A stretch of DNA of 64,000 nucleotides from Rhynchospora pubera. Its lineage: Eukaryota; Streptophyta; Magnoliopsida; Poales; Cyperaceae. Under the pieces are notes generated by a model. The model was not told the DNA's origin, did not search any database, and saw nothing but the letters and a program-made list of their open reading frames with translations. Numbering within the stretch: position 1 is the stretch's first letter; each line of letters starts with the position of its first letter. Of this stretch, positions 24,063 to 36,324 are shown piece after piece. The position numbers and the translations under genes are program-made. The stretch lies in the NCBI GenBank assembly GCA_028095005.1, contig CM051459.1, forward strand, positions 20,136,699 to 20,200,698. The letters run 5' to 3'.

Positions 24063-24184
24063 TGCTGTATGCGGCTTGATCCGGAATTTATTCACGGATC
24101 CAAGTTTCCAACGGATTTGTTTGATCCATGCTCAGTTGCTCACACTTGACCAGACGCTCCAATTATTAACCAAACCAAACATAA

Positions 24185-27100
24185 ATGGACTGGTCAGGCG
24201 CCGGCGGCGGTCGGCGGTGGCGAACCCGGCCGCCGACGCCGAGATCCAAGCCACTCATCTACCTCCTCATTTCTCTCCCACTTTCTCTCCTCCTCCTTCT
24301 CTACCTCTCCCCTTTCACCTCTCTCTCCTCTCCTCCTCCTCTTCCCTCCACATCGCTCTGCTCCCGCCTCTCCCTCTCCCACGAGCGCTTCCTCTGGTAC
24401 GCGCCCCACAGTGGATTCACCAACCAGGTCGGAGAGCTCAAAAACGCGCTTCTCATCGGCGCCATTCTGAATCGGACTGTGATTGTACCACCTGCGCTCG
24501 ACCACCATGCTGTTGCCCTCGGAAGCTGCCCCAAGTTTAGGGTTTCTAGCCCCGCCACTCTGCGCGCCGCTGTGTGGGACCATATCATGGAGCTTGTCAG
24601 GGATCAGAGGTGAAGTTTTTGTATGATTTGGTATAATACTATTACATGTCTTTTCTATTGGAGTTCAATGTAGTTAAGTGGGATAAACAATAATTAAAGC
24701 GCGGATGAAGATAAATTATCACCATTTTGACAAAACAAAGTGAGTTTATACGGTCTTCTTTGTTTTTCTATTGGTAAATTGATTTATGGCTGCAAAATTG
24801 AAGGTTTGAGGGGCAGATTAGGGTGTTAAGTTCTTACAGTGGTTACTGGTGCACTGAGGGTGAATTTATTTTATCTGGGATTATTTTCTCATTTAGGAAG
24901 GGCCTGAACCATGTAAACCAGCACAGTATAGCATTACTTAGTAAGGTCTTTGCTTTTTTTTAAAGAATGCAGCTCATAATGTCTCTCTCTCTCTCTCTAC
25001 ATTATGTTTGGCTTTTAAAATTAGACTCTATTAAAAATGTTAACTGTTGATAGCATTTTTTTGTGTGTATCAGGAAATATTCACTGAGCAATAGTAAATT
25101 TTTCTAACATATAATGTAATAGATAAGTAAATGAATAGAATAATCGACGTGTGTGTTGGTTCCTGAAAATATGTTCTTGTTGAAATAACCAGTATTTACG
25201 ATCTTTTCTTTGCACAGACAGCTATAATTTGACAAAGTTTTCTTCTGTGATTTTACAAATCAATATATACATAAGTAGAGTTCAGCATCAACAGGTTAAG
25301 TACTGTTGGGTCACAGTTGATAGTAGCTATGTTTGGAAATAATATTATTGATTTGTTACTTTTTCATTTCAAGTTCTTTCATCAATTATTATACTGTTAA
25401 GCGATAGTGACTAATAGTGCACCATTAAGTTGATCTTTATAATAAATAATAAAAGCAGTGTAGAAATGCCCTTATAAAGCCGCTACGATCCATCGATGGT
25501 CTTAGATTAAGTGGAAAACTGCCTTTTTTTCGAAAAAGCGGAAAAAAAGTTTATGTAGTTGGTAGCCTTCGCTTTCATCAATAGTGCGGTACACTTAATT
25601 TTTGAGTAGCATCATTATCTGTATCCATATTTTAGATTCTTTATTTGATGGAAGTGCGTGACTGATGCCATGGCTTGTGGCATGTCAACTTGAGAACGTA
25701 AATGGTTCACACTACTAGTCAAAACCATGTTGAAATGTAGTTAGTACATGATGGTACAAGACATACTTGTAATTTTAATACCAATATATAAGTACTTAAA
25801 TTCTTATTGCAACAGTTTTATATGAGAAATGTCATTGAGAAGGTCACTGTCAAGGGTTCAATTATGAAACTATTAGATCTGGAAGATAATACTATTTTAC
25901 TGGCAAATTAGCATTTAATGCTTAATATCTAGCTGTATCCAGCATGTCTCAACTAATATTGTTGGTGCTTGTATTATTGTAAGAAACATTTATACTGGAG
26001 AAAAGATTAAAAAAGAGAAAAAAAAATAATTAAAGAAAAGAAAAGGCAGGGGAAAGTGAATGAAGAGATATCAGGGAACCGTATCATTCAACTGGGAAAC
26101 AATCGTCTCCTGCAAAAATCCAAAATGTGAAAAATATCCTCATCAAAGAACTTGATTTTTCTTTTTTGACAAATGTTGACATTTTTTTTTGTAATGTATA
26201 TTACAGGTATGTGTCAATGGCTGACATTATTGATATATCTTCAGTCACAGCATCCATGGTTAGAACAATTGATTTTAGGGTTTTCGCATCGATTTGGTGT
26301 GGCCAAGATATCAAAAAGGCATGCTCCTCTAGCATGTGCTGTTCTCTTTCTACAATTAAACCTGTTTCAGATTTATCTGACCAGTGTAGATCTCTAATAT
26401 CAGGATTAGATACTATCAAGGGTACTGGCAAATGCATATACACTGTAGAAGAAGACTGCAGAACCACTGTTTGGACATACCAGCAGAACGCCGACGAAGA
26501 ATTAGACTCTTTTCAACCTGATGAAAGTTTGAAGAAAAAGAAAAATATATCATATGTTCGTACTCGGAAAGATGTGTACCGGTCTCTTGGACCAGGTACA
26601 GTAGCTGACAGGGCTTCAGTATTAGCTTTTGGCACTGTTTTCTCAGCACCATACAAGGGTTCACAACTGTACATTGATATCCATGCATCTTCTGCTGATT
26701 TGAAGATTAAGAATTTGATTAAAAAAATTGAATTCCTCCCTTTTGCATCGGAAATCATGCGAGCAGGAAGAGAATTTGCCATAAAAAGGATAAAGGGGCC
26801 ATTTCTGTGTGCCCAATTGAGGCTGTTAGATGGCCAATTTAAGAACCACTGGAAGGGTACCTTCTCTGCCCTCAAAGATAAGCTAAAAACTCTAAATCAG
26901 GATAGTACCATTTCCGGTACAATCGACATATTCATCATGACGGACCTACCAAAAGAGAACTGGACTAAGACATATCTAGAAGAAATAGATAGAGACAAAA
27001 AGTACAAAGTATATACTTTGGATGAAAGGGATGATTTGGTGGTGGGTGCTGCAAAAGGTGTTAGGAAAGCAGAGATGGGAATCAAATCTGGTTTCTTTCC

Positions 27101-27284
27101 AAGAAATTTGGATGTACAGGGTGCACAGGAAAGTTGTGAGCTAGGCAGTTATTTGCCAGATGTGTTGTTGTTTCTAGAGCAGTCCGTTTGTAGTTGTGCT
27201 TCTTTGGGGTTTGTAGGAACTGCTGGTTCAACCATTGCAGAGAGCATAGAGCTTATGAGAAAGAATAATGTTTGTGATTTATAG
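24185..27284 (+). CDS. OFUT30: O-fucosyltransferase-family protein, OFUT30/SUB1-like, 2 exons
   Basis: Exons 24185-24609 and 26207-27284 (intron GT-AG, 1597 bases) give 500 codons plus TAG. Seen: a basic N-terminus, then one hydrophobic stretch (about residues 23-45), as in type II Golgi membrane proteins. Next comes FLWYAPHSGFTNQVGELKNA, the donor-site motif of plant GDP-fucose protein O-fucosyltransferase-like proteins, a middle segment with FLCAQLRLLDGQF, and a C-terminal SLGFVGTAGSTIAESIELMR. Family knowledge: Arabidopsis At4g08810 (SUB1/OFUT30) has this architecture and was reported as a calcium-binding factor in light signalling. Its enzymatic activity is not established, so the substrate is left open. 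The first exon is GC-rich, and a polymorphic-looking proline/leucine/serine linker follows the membrane segment. The start is the first ATG giving the membrane anchor. Confidence 0.9.
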
Positions 27285-30200
27285 CCTTTAGTATTTTTTC
27301 CTCCTCTTAGGTAGCTGTAATTTTGTTTTCTTAGGAATACATAGTTAAATCCTTATTGTTTATTTACTGACAATGACTTATGATTTTTTCCACATTAACC
27401 CCTAAAATTAGATTTCCGTTCTGTTGAGAGAGACTGATTTGAGGTACAGAGGGAGATTTTTGTTGACTGCCTGAGGCAACTTTCAATGATCAATATTTTT
27501 TTGTTGTTATTGATTTTGTCGTTATTTATTCATTCTGATACTCCTCAAACCACACTTGAGTCTTGATGTGTACTATCAGCACATAGTAGTTGTAGGTTTC
27601 CCCAGATTATGGATTTAAGTACAGTTTTGCTCGAGAGCTTCCACTGGAGCCAATCTTAAATTAACCAGTTCACATTTGTGTAATCAACCTTTTTGTTTTG
27701 TTCAACTCAACTAAAATTGGCTTTACTGAACCCATTGTTGCAATTGGCACCTTGAAAGGAAAAAGAACCACCTATTGAAACAGAAAATTTTAAGGCCATT
27801 TTTAATGATGCCAAGTGATTTATGTCAGTAGCATGGCGCCTGATACCTACAGATACTGGACATAAATCCAATGTTGCCGTTTTCATACTTGTGCTGTGGT
27901 ACATTAATCAGGAAACAACTTTGATAATGATTGCAACTTCTTAATATAAGTTGGTGCTGCAATGACACATCTAATGTCAAATTGCAAATGATAGCTATAG
28001 GCAATCAAGTTAGCATGTGTTATGGTTGTTAATGAGTATTGGGGGTTTCATTTATTGCCATACATCAGACTTTGATAGGCTACCTACACATTAAAATCAG
28101 TACTTCTGGTATATTTCGCCCCTGCATTGGCATGGTCTTTGTGACTGCCTGGCTAATCAAGGAAACACAAGTTCTATCATTTCTTTTTTTTTATTATAAA
28201 AATCTTTTTACAATCTATACAGGGGAAATTAATACATTTAAGGTCTACTTTTTGTCTCAATGCTACATTGTCATCAGTAGTTTTTCTCTGTTTGGACTTT
28301 GGTGCATTCACTTTTCTTTAAATCAAAGAGAGAGAGAGACATCACAAGAGCTTTCCTGGATATGACAGAATATTCGAACTAAAGATAGATTGTGGTACCA
28401 GTAGGAATGTAGCATCTTCTACACATTGTGTTAATCGATTGGGGATCTTTTCTGTAGTGTTCAGGTGGTAATTAATACTAGAGATCATGCAAAATAGATT
28501 AATTCACTCAAATTTTAATATACGTTACATTGTTCTATAACTCAAATATGCCAAGTAAGGTATATGAGATGGTAAAGCTATTTAAAATCGTGATAGAGCA
28601 AATTTTCTGATATTGAGTAGCTGATAAAATTTTAACAATTTGTTCCTTACCATCTCTCCTTTTTTTGTCCATCCATTGGTCACATCAACTTTTTATCTTC
28701 TCTTTTTCTCATTAGTCATTTCTTTTGCTATAATATTATATGTGTATTGCCTTTTGGGGTCCCAACTGGCAATTATCTATGCAGTGAATTTCCAAGAACT
28801 TGACTTCTATACATAATTGGAGAATCGTCTTGGAATCTTTGGTTTTTCAGCTCAAATGGGATTTCAGAAAATGACTTGGTCCGAAAGTCTAGTTAATGCC
28901 TTAATGGTATAACTAGTAAATCAGAGCAAATAAAACATGCAATTTATCGTTATATGCTAAACTTTCTGTTATATAAGATAAAACCATGCTATTTCTATGA
29001 ATCCTGTGAGTTTTGTACCCTTCAATAAACAAAATTACATGAACTTTATATGAATCCCAATTCTTGATGACGACGGCAAATCAATGTGCTTGATTTGCGA
29101 TGTGCGAACCATGTGAGCTTCACATAGTATGATAGAAATACATGCAGCGTGATATACCTAATGACGTAAAAAAAGGACAAACAAAAATATGACTGGATTT
29201 TAATCAAAAAAAGGACAAACAAAAATAGGCTTTCCTCAGAAAATAGTAATTTGAGGTGCCTTCTCTACATCAATATTAATGGATAGTTTAATACATTGAT
29301 AAGATTTTAAGCGTGCTTGAGCCCAAAAAAAGGACAAACAAAAATATGACTGGATTTTAATTCACATATCAGAATTCAGAAATGATTCATTGATACAATT
29401 TAGCAACATTATGTAGGTCTCAGTTAGTTGAGATAAAGACAGAGTGTCCACCAAATACATAGATAACCAAAACTTATTTCCTGTTTGTTTTTCCTTTTTT
29501 GATCCTTTACTGAATTAGGAGTAGCTGATTTCTTTCTATACAACAATAGTATTTAAAGCTCGTTCCTTCTTCGTTTCCTTTATTTTGTTCAATGCTATTT
29601 ATGATTCATAAATTGAAAAACAAAAATCCATATCCCACTTCACAATTTTTGAGAAGGGAGATGAATGACTACTAATGAAAAGATTTTGTAATTATCATAT
29701 AGTTCTTCACTTATAATGTACTGAAAATGTGAGCTGAAATTCTTCTCTTTAGGGAAAATTAAACTATCATTATAATTAATTAATTATAATAGAACAAGAA
29801 CTTACCACTAGACCGATTAGGAAAAATTATTCAAATTTCTCATTAATTTGTAATACAAGATAAATATTTTCTGCATCGATATGTGCTTAAATTTACAGGT
29901 AAAACATTAGAGCCGTTGCAAACCAAAGGCCACTATCGAGAGACATTCACCTGTAAAATTTCATATAAAAATGATTGCGTTTCCAAATTTGGAGGGAACA
30001 CAAAGAAGAAAGCAAGAGAATTAAGGAGAGAATAAAGACATTATATTGTCATTTAGGGAAGGTTTGAGCCTAAAGATATAGCCATATAGGCCATAGGCAC
30101 AACTACACAAGTGCTTATAGCCTTATAGACATAAGCATGAGTGTGTTTTATTAATTCACTTCACCTCTATGAAATGAAATTTGAACTTGAAGCAAAGTGC

Positions 30201-30412
30201 TAAAATTTAAAGCCCCCACCAAGACACCATTTCCTTCCAAAACCTCCCTTGAGAGTTGAGACAGATCACAACACGACCCAGACTGGAGATAACGACAACA
30301 TCCACATCAGCTCGGATAATTTTCAAATAAGCCCCTCATTGTCCTTTATTTGTTGACTTACCCCTTCAAAAAAAATTTCTTTTTTTTTAACAGCCCGGCA
30401 GTATACAATCAA

Positions 30413-30416
<4 letters not shown>
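27285..30416. other. Intergenic region between the OFUT30-like and STP genes
   Basis: The 3' UTR of the first gene is followed by AT-rich DNA. Ordered sequence is limited to a short GA run near 28327 and the repeat at 29168-29361. The last 200 bases lead into the STP promoter. Confidence 0.5.
29168..29361 (+). repeat. Three scattered copies of a short A-rich motif
   Basis: The motif aaaaaaggacaaacaaaaat occurs at about 29168, 29204 and 29324. The first and third copies are followed by atgactggattttaat. This may be a local duplication or short retro-insertions ending in A-rich tails. Confidence 0.5.

Positions 30417-30452
<36 letters not shown>
30417..30452 (+). repeat. (CT)18 microsatellite
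   Basis: An uninterrupted CT dinucleotide run about 180 bases before the STP start codon. A second CT-rich stretch lies at 30580-30607 in the probable 5' UTR. CT/GA tracts near plant start sites often belong to the core promoter or leader. Confidence 0.95.
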
Positions 30453-30454
<2 letters not shown>

Positions 30455-30547
30455 ATTATGAAATCTGGCATTGAGCGAAGGCATCCACGTCGACATTTCT
30501 CTAAACTCTATTAACACATCAATTCTAAAATTTCTCTGTCGCACCCC

Positions 30548-30556
30548 ATATATAAC
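30548..30556 (+). promoter_or_regulatory. Candidate TATA box of the STP gene
   Basis: The sequence ccatatataac lies about 80 bases before the ATG at 30634 and is followed by a pyrimidine-rich leader, which is good spacing for a short 5' UTR. This rests on position and motif only. Confidence 0.4.
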
Positions 30557-30633
30557 CCCCAACTCCACACCTCTCTGTTCGTCTTTCTCTCTCTCTCTTT
30601 CTCTCTTCCAATTAAGAGTGATCAATTCAATCA

Positions 30634-33600
30634 ATGGCGGGAGGTTTCGTGGTGGAAGGAGGTCCAGTCACAGGAGGTTACAATGGTAGAGTCACCGCTT
30701 TCGTCGTTCTCTCTTGCATCGTGGCCGGAAGCGGCGGTATCCTTTTCGGTTATGACCTCGGCATCTCAGGTAATTATTCTCCCATCCCTCATTACAAAAT
30801 GCAGAAAAAAGTTTGGAAAAACAGTTCGTAGGAGGGCCAGGGACGGTTGGGAATGAGAATTCTGTGATGCTAACTGGAAAATACTGGACATTTCCAGTTG
30901 TGGAAGTAAGGGAGAGAAGGTGGATTGGCCAAAATAGGATGTGGGCCCAGGGTGCAGTCGTGCCATGAGTCACATGAAATGGGAGTGAACTGGAAACTGG
31001 AAAGCAGTTTGTATCTATTTGGAGGGGAGATATTTCAGTTTCACACATAGGCAACCAACCTTCTGAATAGTGGCATCAAATCAATTTGGTTTAGCTTTTT
31101 TTTATCATTGCCTTTCTAGGATGAAATAGTTTTGCCTGCTTAGCTTAAGTTTAATCTAAGTATATCATTTATACTGGATGGTGATTTAACACCAGTTTAT
31201 TAGAGTCAGTATGTCTATTATTTGTATGTCAATAAATTTACATTTGATGAGTTTTCCTTGAATATTGAGAGAAAAAAATTTATTGCACTAAGGATTTGCT
31301 ACTCAAATTACAAATGAGTCTTACAAGTGACAATTAATGGGGTTCTTCTGTAACAACTCCACCTGGAATTTTGTGAGTCATTCAAATTCTTTCAAATCAA
31401 CGGAAAAATATTCTCATGCCCGTTGAATTATTAGCAATTTTATAATTTTCATAAGCTCATGCCATTTTTAAATTGTGTTTATTCATAATTTAATTTCAAT
31501 ATGAACATATACATGCCAACTTTTGTGATTATTTAAAATATATACCTTGAGGCTTGAGAATTGTTAATAGAAAATTAATTGGTCAAAAAGGGGGATGCGA
31601 TTTTGAGTTTGCATTCAATACTACATTATTCAAAATATTATACAATGAATAATACACATACTAAGTCTGGACAAGTCCGAGTAATTCCAGACAAATAATG
31701 GATCATGGATTTTTTATTATTTATTTATTTTCACCATTTCTAAAAAGGATGTGCACATCTGCAAAAAAAAAATATCTTCTCTTCTTGTGACATAGATTTT
31801 TTTTTTTTTAAACAAGTGGGAAACACCCACCACTTTTCCATTAACAAATGAGAAAAGTTACAACCCAAAGAACTAAAGTGATATAGAAATATTCATAATA
31901 TATTTTATAAAATCAATAGACGGCAGCCTATAAACCAAAAGAACAACTGGTAATTATAAATAATATTAGCGACGGAATAATTATTATTTTATCATAATTA
32001 TAATTTAGTAATAGTAATTACCATCATCATAATAAAACTATTAATTTGCTCCTGAATATAGGTGGTGTAACCTCCATGGAGTCTTTCCTAAAACGATTCT
32101 TCCCAGACGTGTACCAGAAAATGCGAGAAGACAACAAAGTAAGCAACTATTGCAGATTCGACAGCCAGCTGCTGATGGTGTTTACCTCCTCACTCTACAT
32201 TGCCGGCCTCATTGCTGCGTTTCTCGCATCAAAGGTCACCAGGACGCTTGGCCGAAGAGCATCAATGCTGATCGGTGGAACCGTCTTTCTTGCTGGATCG
32301 GCATTTGGTGGCGCTGCCGTTAACGTGTACATGTTGATACTGGGACGGGTTTTGCTAGGTGTCGGTCTTGGCTTCACCAATCAGGTAATTATTATTTTGT
32401 TTTAATTTCCTTTTTAGATTTTGGTCAACTTGATAATATAAGAAGTTAAATAATGATTCATGAATTAGTGTTTTTCATAGTAAAATACTCAACTTTGCCG
32501 TGCCTAATATTAAGATATATATTGTATAATAATTAACTATTTATCTTTTAAGGCTCAAAAGATGAGTTTGTAAGATCAATGCAATTAATATTTGTCAACT
32601 GTCAATAATTGTGATTTAAATGAAATTGACCAGTGGCTATTAGCAGAATAAGTGAGCATTGCAATAAATTAGTAAACTTTTCACTACATCAAAAAGCGAC
32701 GGAGGTGTTCAAAGGATGAGTTTAAAATATATATAAAAACTCAAAAATGATGTGTTTATATAAGCTAAATACAATACGCACAAGTAAAATAGATCCGTGT
32801 CACATTAGATCCTGGCTTGTCAAAAATCCAACGCACCTATTACATTCTTAAGGGAATATTATCTGATGAGAAGCGCAGATTTGGATCATAATCTTTATAA
32901 TGTTTATTTATTTAAAAGAAGTGAAATAAGGATTTCCAACCAGATTCTCATTGATGGAACTCAAATGGCTGAAGGCAGCCTCAATAGTCAAGCTAGCATT
33001 GACTTGAGACTTGAGTGGTCTCAAGTGGTCTTGCATTGAGTGATGATGCATGATTCCATCTACTAAATTGACTGTTGACTTAATTGCAACAATTGATCCC
33101 CGTAGAAAAACTGGTCTGACAAGGACAGTCAAAGAACAAATTGTCCAACTAGGAAAGTAATGTTGCAACCAAATTACTCTTAAGTAATGGCTTTCTAAGA
33201 AGGGAAAAACAGTGAAGCTTTGCAATTGTACGTCTTTGTGCTCATGCTAATAATAACTGCATTTGTAATGGAACCAAGCAAGTCTTGCAATTATAGGTTG
33301 ACGCATTCAAATAGGAGAGGGGTGGGGGGGTTATCTCGTATGAAGTATTTGGGAAAAAAAAACTTAATTAATAATTTATGTATTGAATTATTTGGAAAAT
33401 AAAAAACTTAATTAATAATTTTAGTTTTTCAATATTTTCGGGAGGCCAAATAATTTTCAAATTGCATCAATTTGACAAACAAACTATCAAAATTATAATT
33501 AATAATTTTATTATTATTTTTATAACTATTTTTTTAAATAATGATTATCGCTATCGACCGTCTTTTTAATACATGGTCAAATGTTGTGGAGGTGTATGAT

Positions 33601-36273
33601 TTCTGCGGAAAAAAAATAAATAAATACGACCAAAACGAAAGATTAGGGAGCTTATAAGAGATTTTGTTACAAGGCGCATAGCACATAAGCTATTATTATT
33701 AAGCATTAAGCATTGCAAAGATGCAAAAGAGAAATTAAAGAGGTGGTAAGGTGGAATAAGTTTCTTTAAAGAGGAATAGCTCAACAAACAAGAGTGGAAT
33801 AAGCTTCTTTAAGGAGGAAGAACTTATAGCACCAAAACAGGTGGAATAACTTCTTCCACGGTGGGTCCCGTCGCAGATTAGTCTCGATTTTAGAATAATC
33901 ATAATTAATTTTGATTATTAATGATAAGTAATATATTATTGTAATATTATAATATTTCTAGTTGCTATAATATACAAATAAAATATTATTAATTTATTAA
34001 TATAATTATAATTATCATTAATATTATAATTACTACAATAAATAATTAATAATATCTTAGGGGCCGTTTGGATCCCTTAGGAATTTGGGAAAGTTGCAAT
34101 TCCTAGGAATAAATTTATTGGGAAGTGTGTAACTTTGTGAAGAGTTTAGATTGTTTATAATAAATTTATGGTAGGAAGATGAAATTCTCCAAATTTCTCG
34201 GGGAATCCAAACAGCCCCTTAATTCATATGATGATGATATTATTATTATTGTTGTTGTTGTACTTTATCATATAATTTTCATTATCATTAATTAAATTAT
34301 TGGTATTAATAATATGATTATTATTAAAATTATTATTATTATTATTACAATATTAATTATTATCATTAGTGAGAAGAACTCAACATAAAAATAACATTTA
34401 TAATAATTATTATGATTATTATATTAATTATTATTATTATTGATATATTGTGAATTAAAATAATTCATATAATAATAATTATAATATTCATATTTGTAAA
34501 CTAATAATAATAATTATTAATTGATATTATATAATTACTACATATCTAATTTTACATTTTTATATTCTTATTCCTTTACTTTACATAACCAAACAATCGT
34601 GACATAACCTGTCATAAGTTTTCCTCCTTTATTTCTTCCTCTTAAGTTATTTCTTTACTAAACACCACCGATATAATGTTTGGGTGTGCACATGTCAAAA
34701 TTTGTGGGGCTCAAATGCTGAGTCATGTTGAGCCATATATGGTCCAGGATGAATAGGAGAAAAAGGTTGATGTCTTCAAAGTGGATGGACTCAACCGCTT
34801 ACATTGTCTGTTTGAGTGATTGCAGATGCAGTGCCCCACAATTGATCAAAAAGCAAAGCAAAAGTATAGAATAGTATATCTGTCTTTCTCTTTCCTGGAG
34901 TGATTGAACCCGTTCCACTGAGGTCCTTGTTAGAGTGCGTTGTGCTGGAGCCAGGAAGTATATTCTCTAGCCCAAAATGAAAAGGATAGATACCACTTCG
35001 GATTTTATGCGGCACGCTTGGACGCGTCACCGTTTGGATGGTACGAGAAAAAAAAAATAGCTTCTTTCTAAGTATCCTAACAAGTTAGGAATAATAGGAA
35101 AAATAACTTCTTCCTATATAAATAGTTTCTTCTTAAGAATAGTTTTTTCCAACAATTATATATACATAATTTCAACAAAATTAGCTAAATACTAATAGCT
35201 AAATGAAATTTTGTGTGCTATTTAATTAATACTTTATTTAATATTAAAATAATAATTTTTAATAATTTATTTAAATTAATATCAATTTGTTTATTCTTAA
35301 CTCACCATCCAAACAACATTTCTTATTTCCGTAATAACACTCTTTCCATTATTTCCAAAGTTACACACTTTCCAATATTTTCTTCCTAAAATTATTATTC
35401 CTTCTTTATTCTCATACCATCCAAACGGCCCATTATATTAAAGTAATTTGGTAATTCTCATACAGTTGAAGAGCTTGAAAGTTGAAACTGTAGAACAATT
35501 ATTTTGTTGTTCCCGGTATTAATTAGAGTGAGATCTCATACATCAAAGTATTCAAACCGCCTATACTAGTAATCCCCTTGTGACATGTCGTTTAACTTAA
35601 ATGATATAAGGATGGAGAAAAGAATAATAAAGCTACCGTTTGGATTCTATTTGGGAAAAAGAAAAAAAGAGAATAAATTTATTATAAACAATCTAAACTT
35701 TTCACAAAGTTACATACTTTTTAATACTTCTTTTCACTTCTTTTCTTCTTCCCACACCTTATCCAAACGGAGCCAAAGCAACATTCTTTTGCTTTGCATG
35801 TAAGATACGCCTCATCAAAATCCAATATGGGGACATCGGATCTAATTGGACTCAGAAAGATATATAAAGGGCTAAGCTAAAAAGAGGCCATAAGACAAAT
35901 CTAACGTAACGATGCACTTGAGTTTCGGTCCCGCGCAATAAGACCATAAGACAAACCACATGCGATTAAAGAAAGTGAAAATTCAGATTGTTTTTTTAAT
36001 CCTAAATTTTTCTAAGTACCGACATGCCTTTAAATTTTCATTTGCAAAAACTGATTTCTTTTAATAAAAAAGAAAGCTTTTTTGAAGATAAATTAGGGGT
36101 TAAGCCTTCCAACTTATTTTTAAATTAAATGTCTATAAAAGACTCCCCTAGTCGAGTTTCGAATCTGCGACTTCTCACTTGAGATGCATTGCTCTTTGTC
36201 ACTAGAAACCAAGTGCAGGGACGAATCTATTAAGAATCAAGTTTTAAGTCAGCGTGCATCCTTAATTTTCAAA

Positions 36274-36324
<51 letters not shown>

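Noticed and set aside
24076..24540. 154-codon frame overlapping the first exon of the OFUT30-like gene
   Set aside because: A shifted reading of the GC-rich first exon; the family motifs lie in the frame starting at 24185.
30323..30634. Minus-strand frame with an Arg-Glu repeat upstream of the STP gene
   Set aside because: The Arg-Glu run is the CT microsatellite read in reverse.
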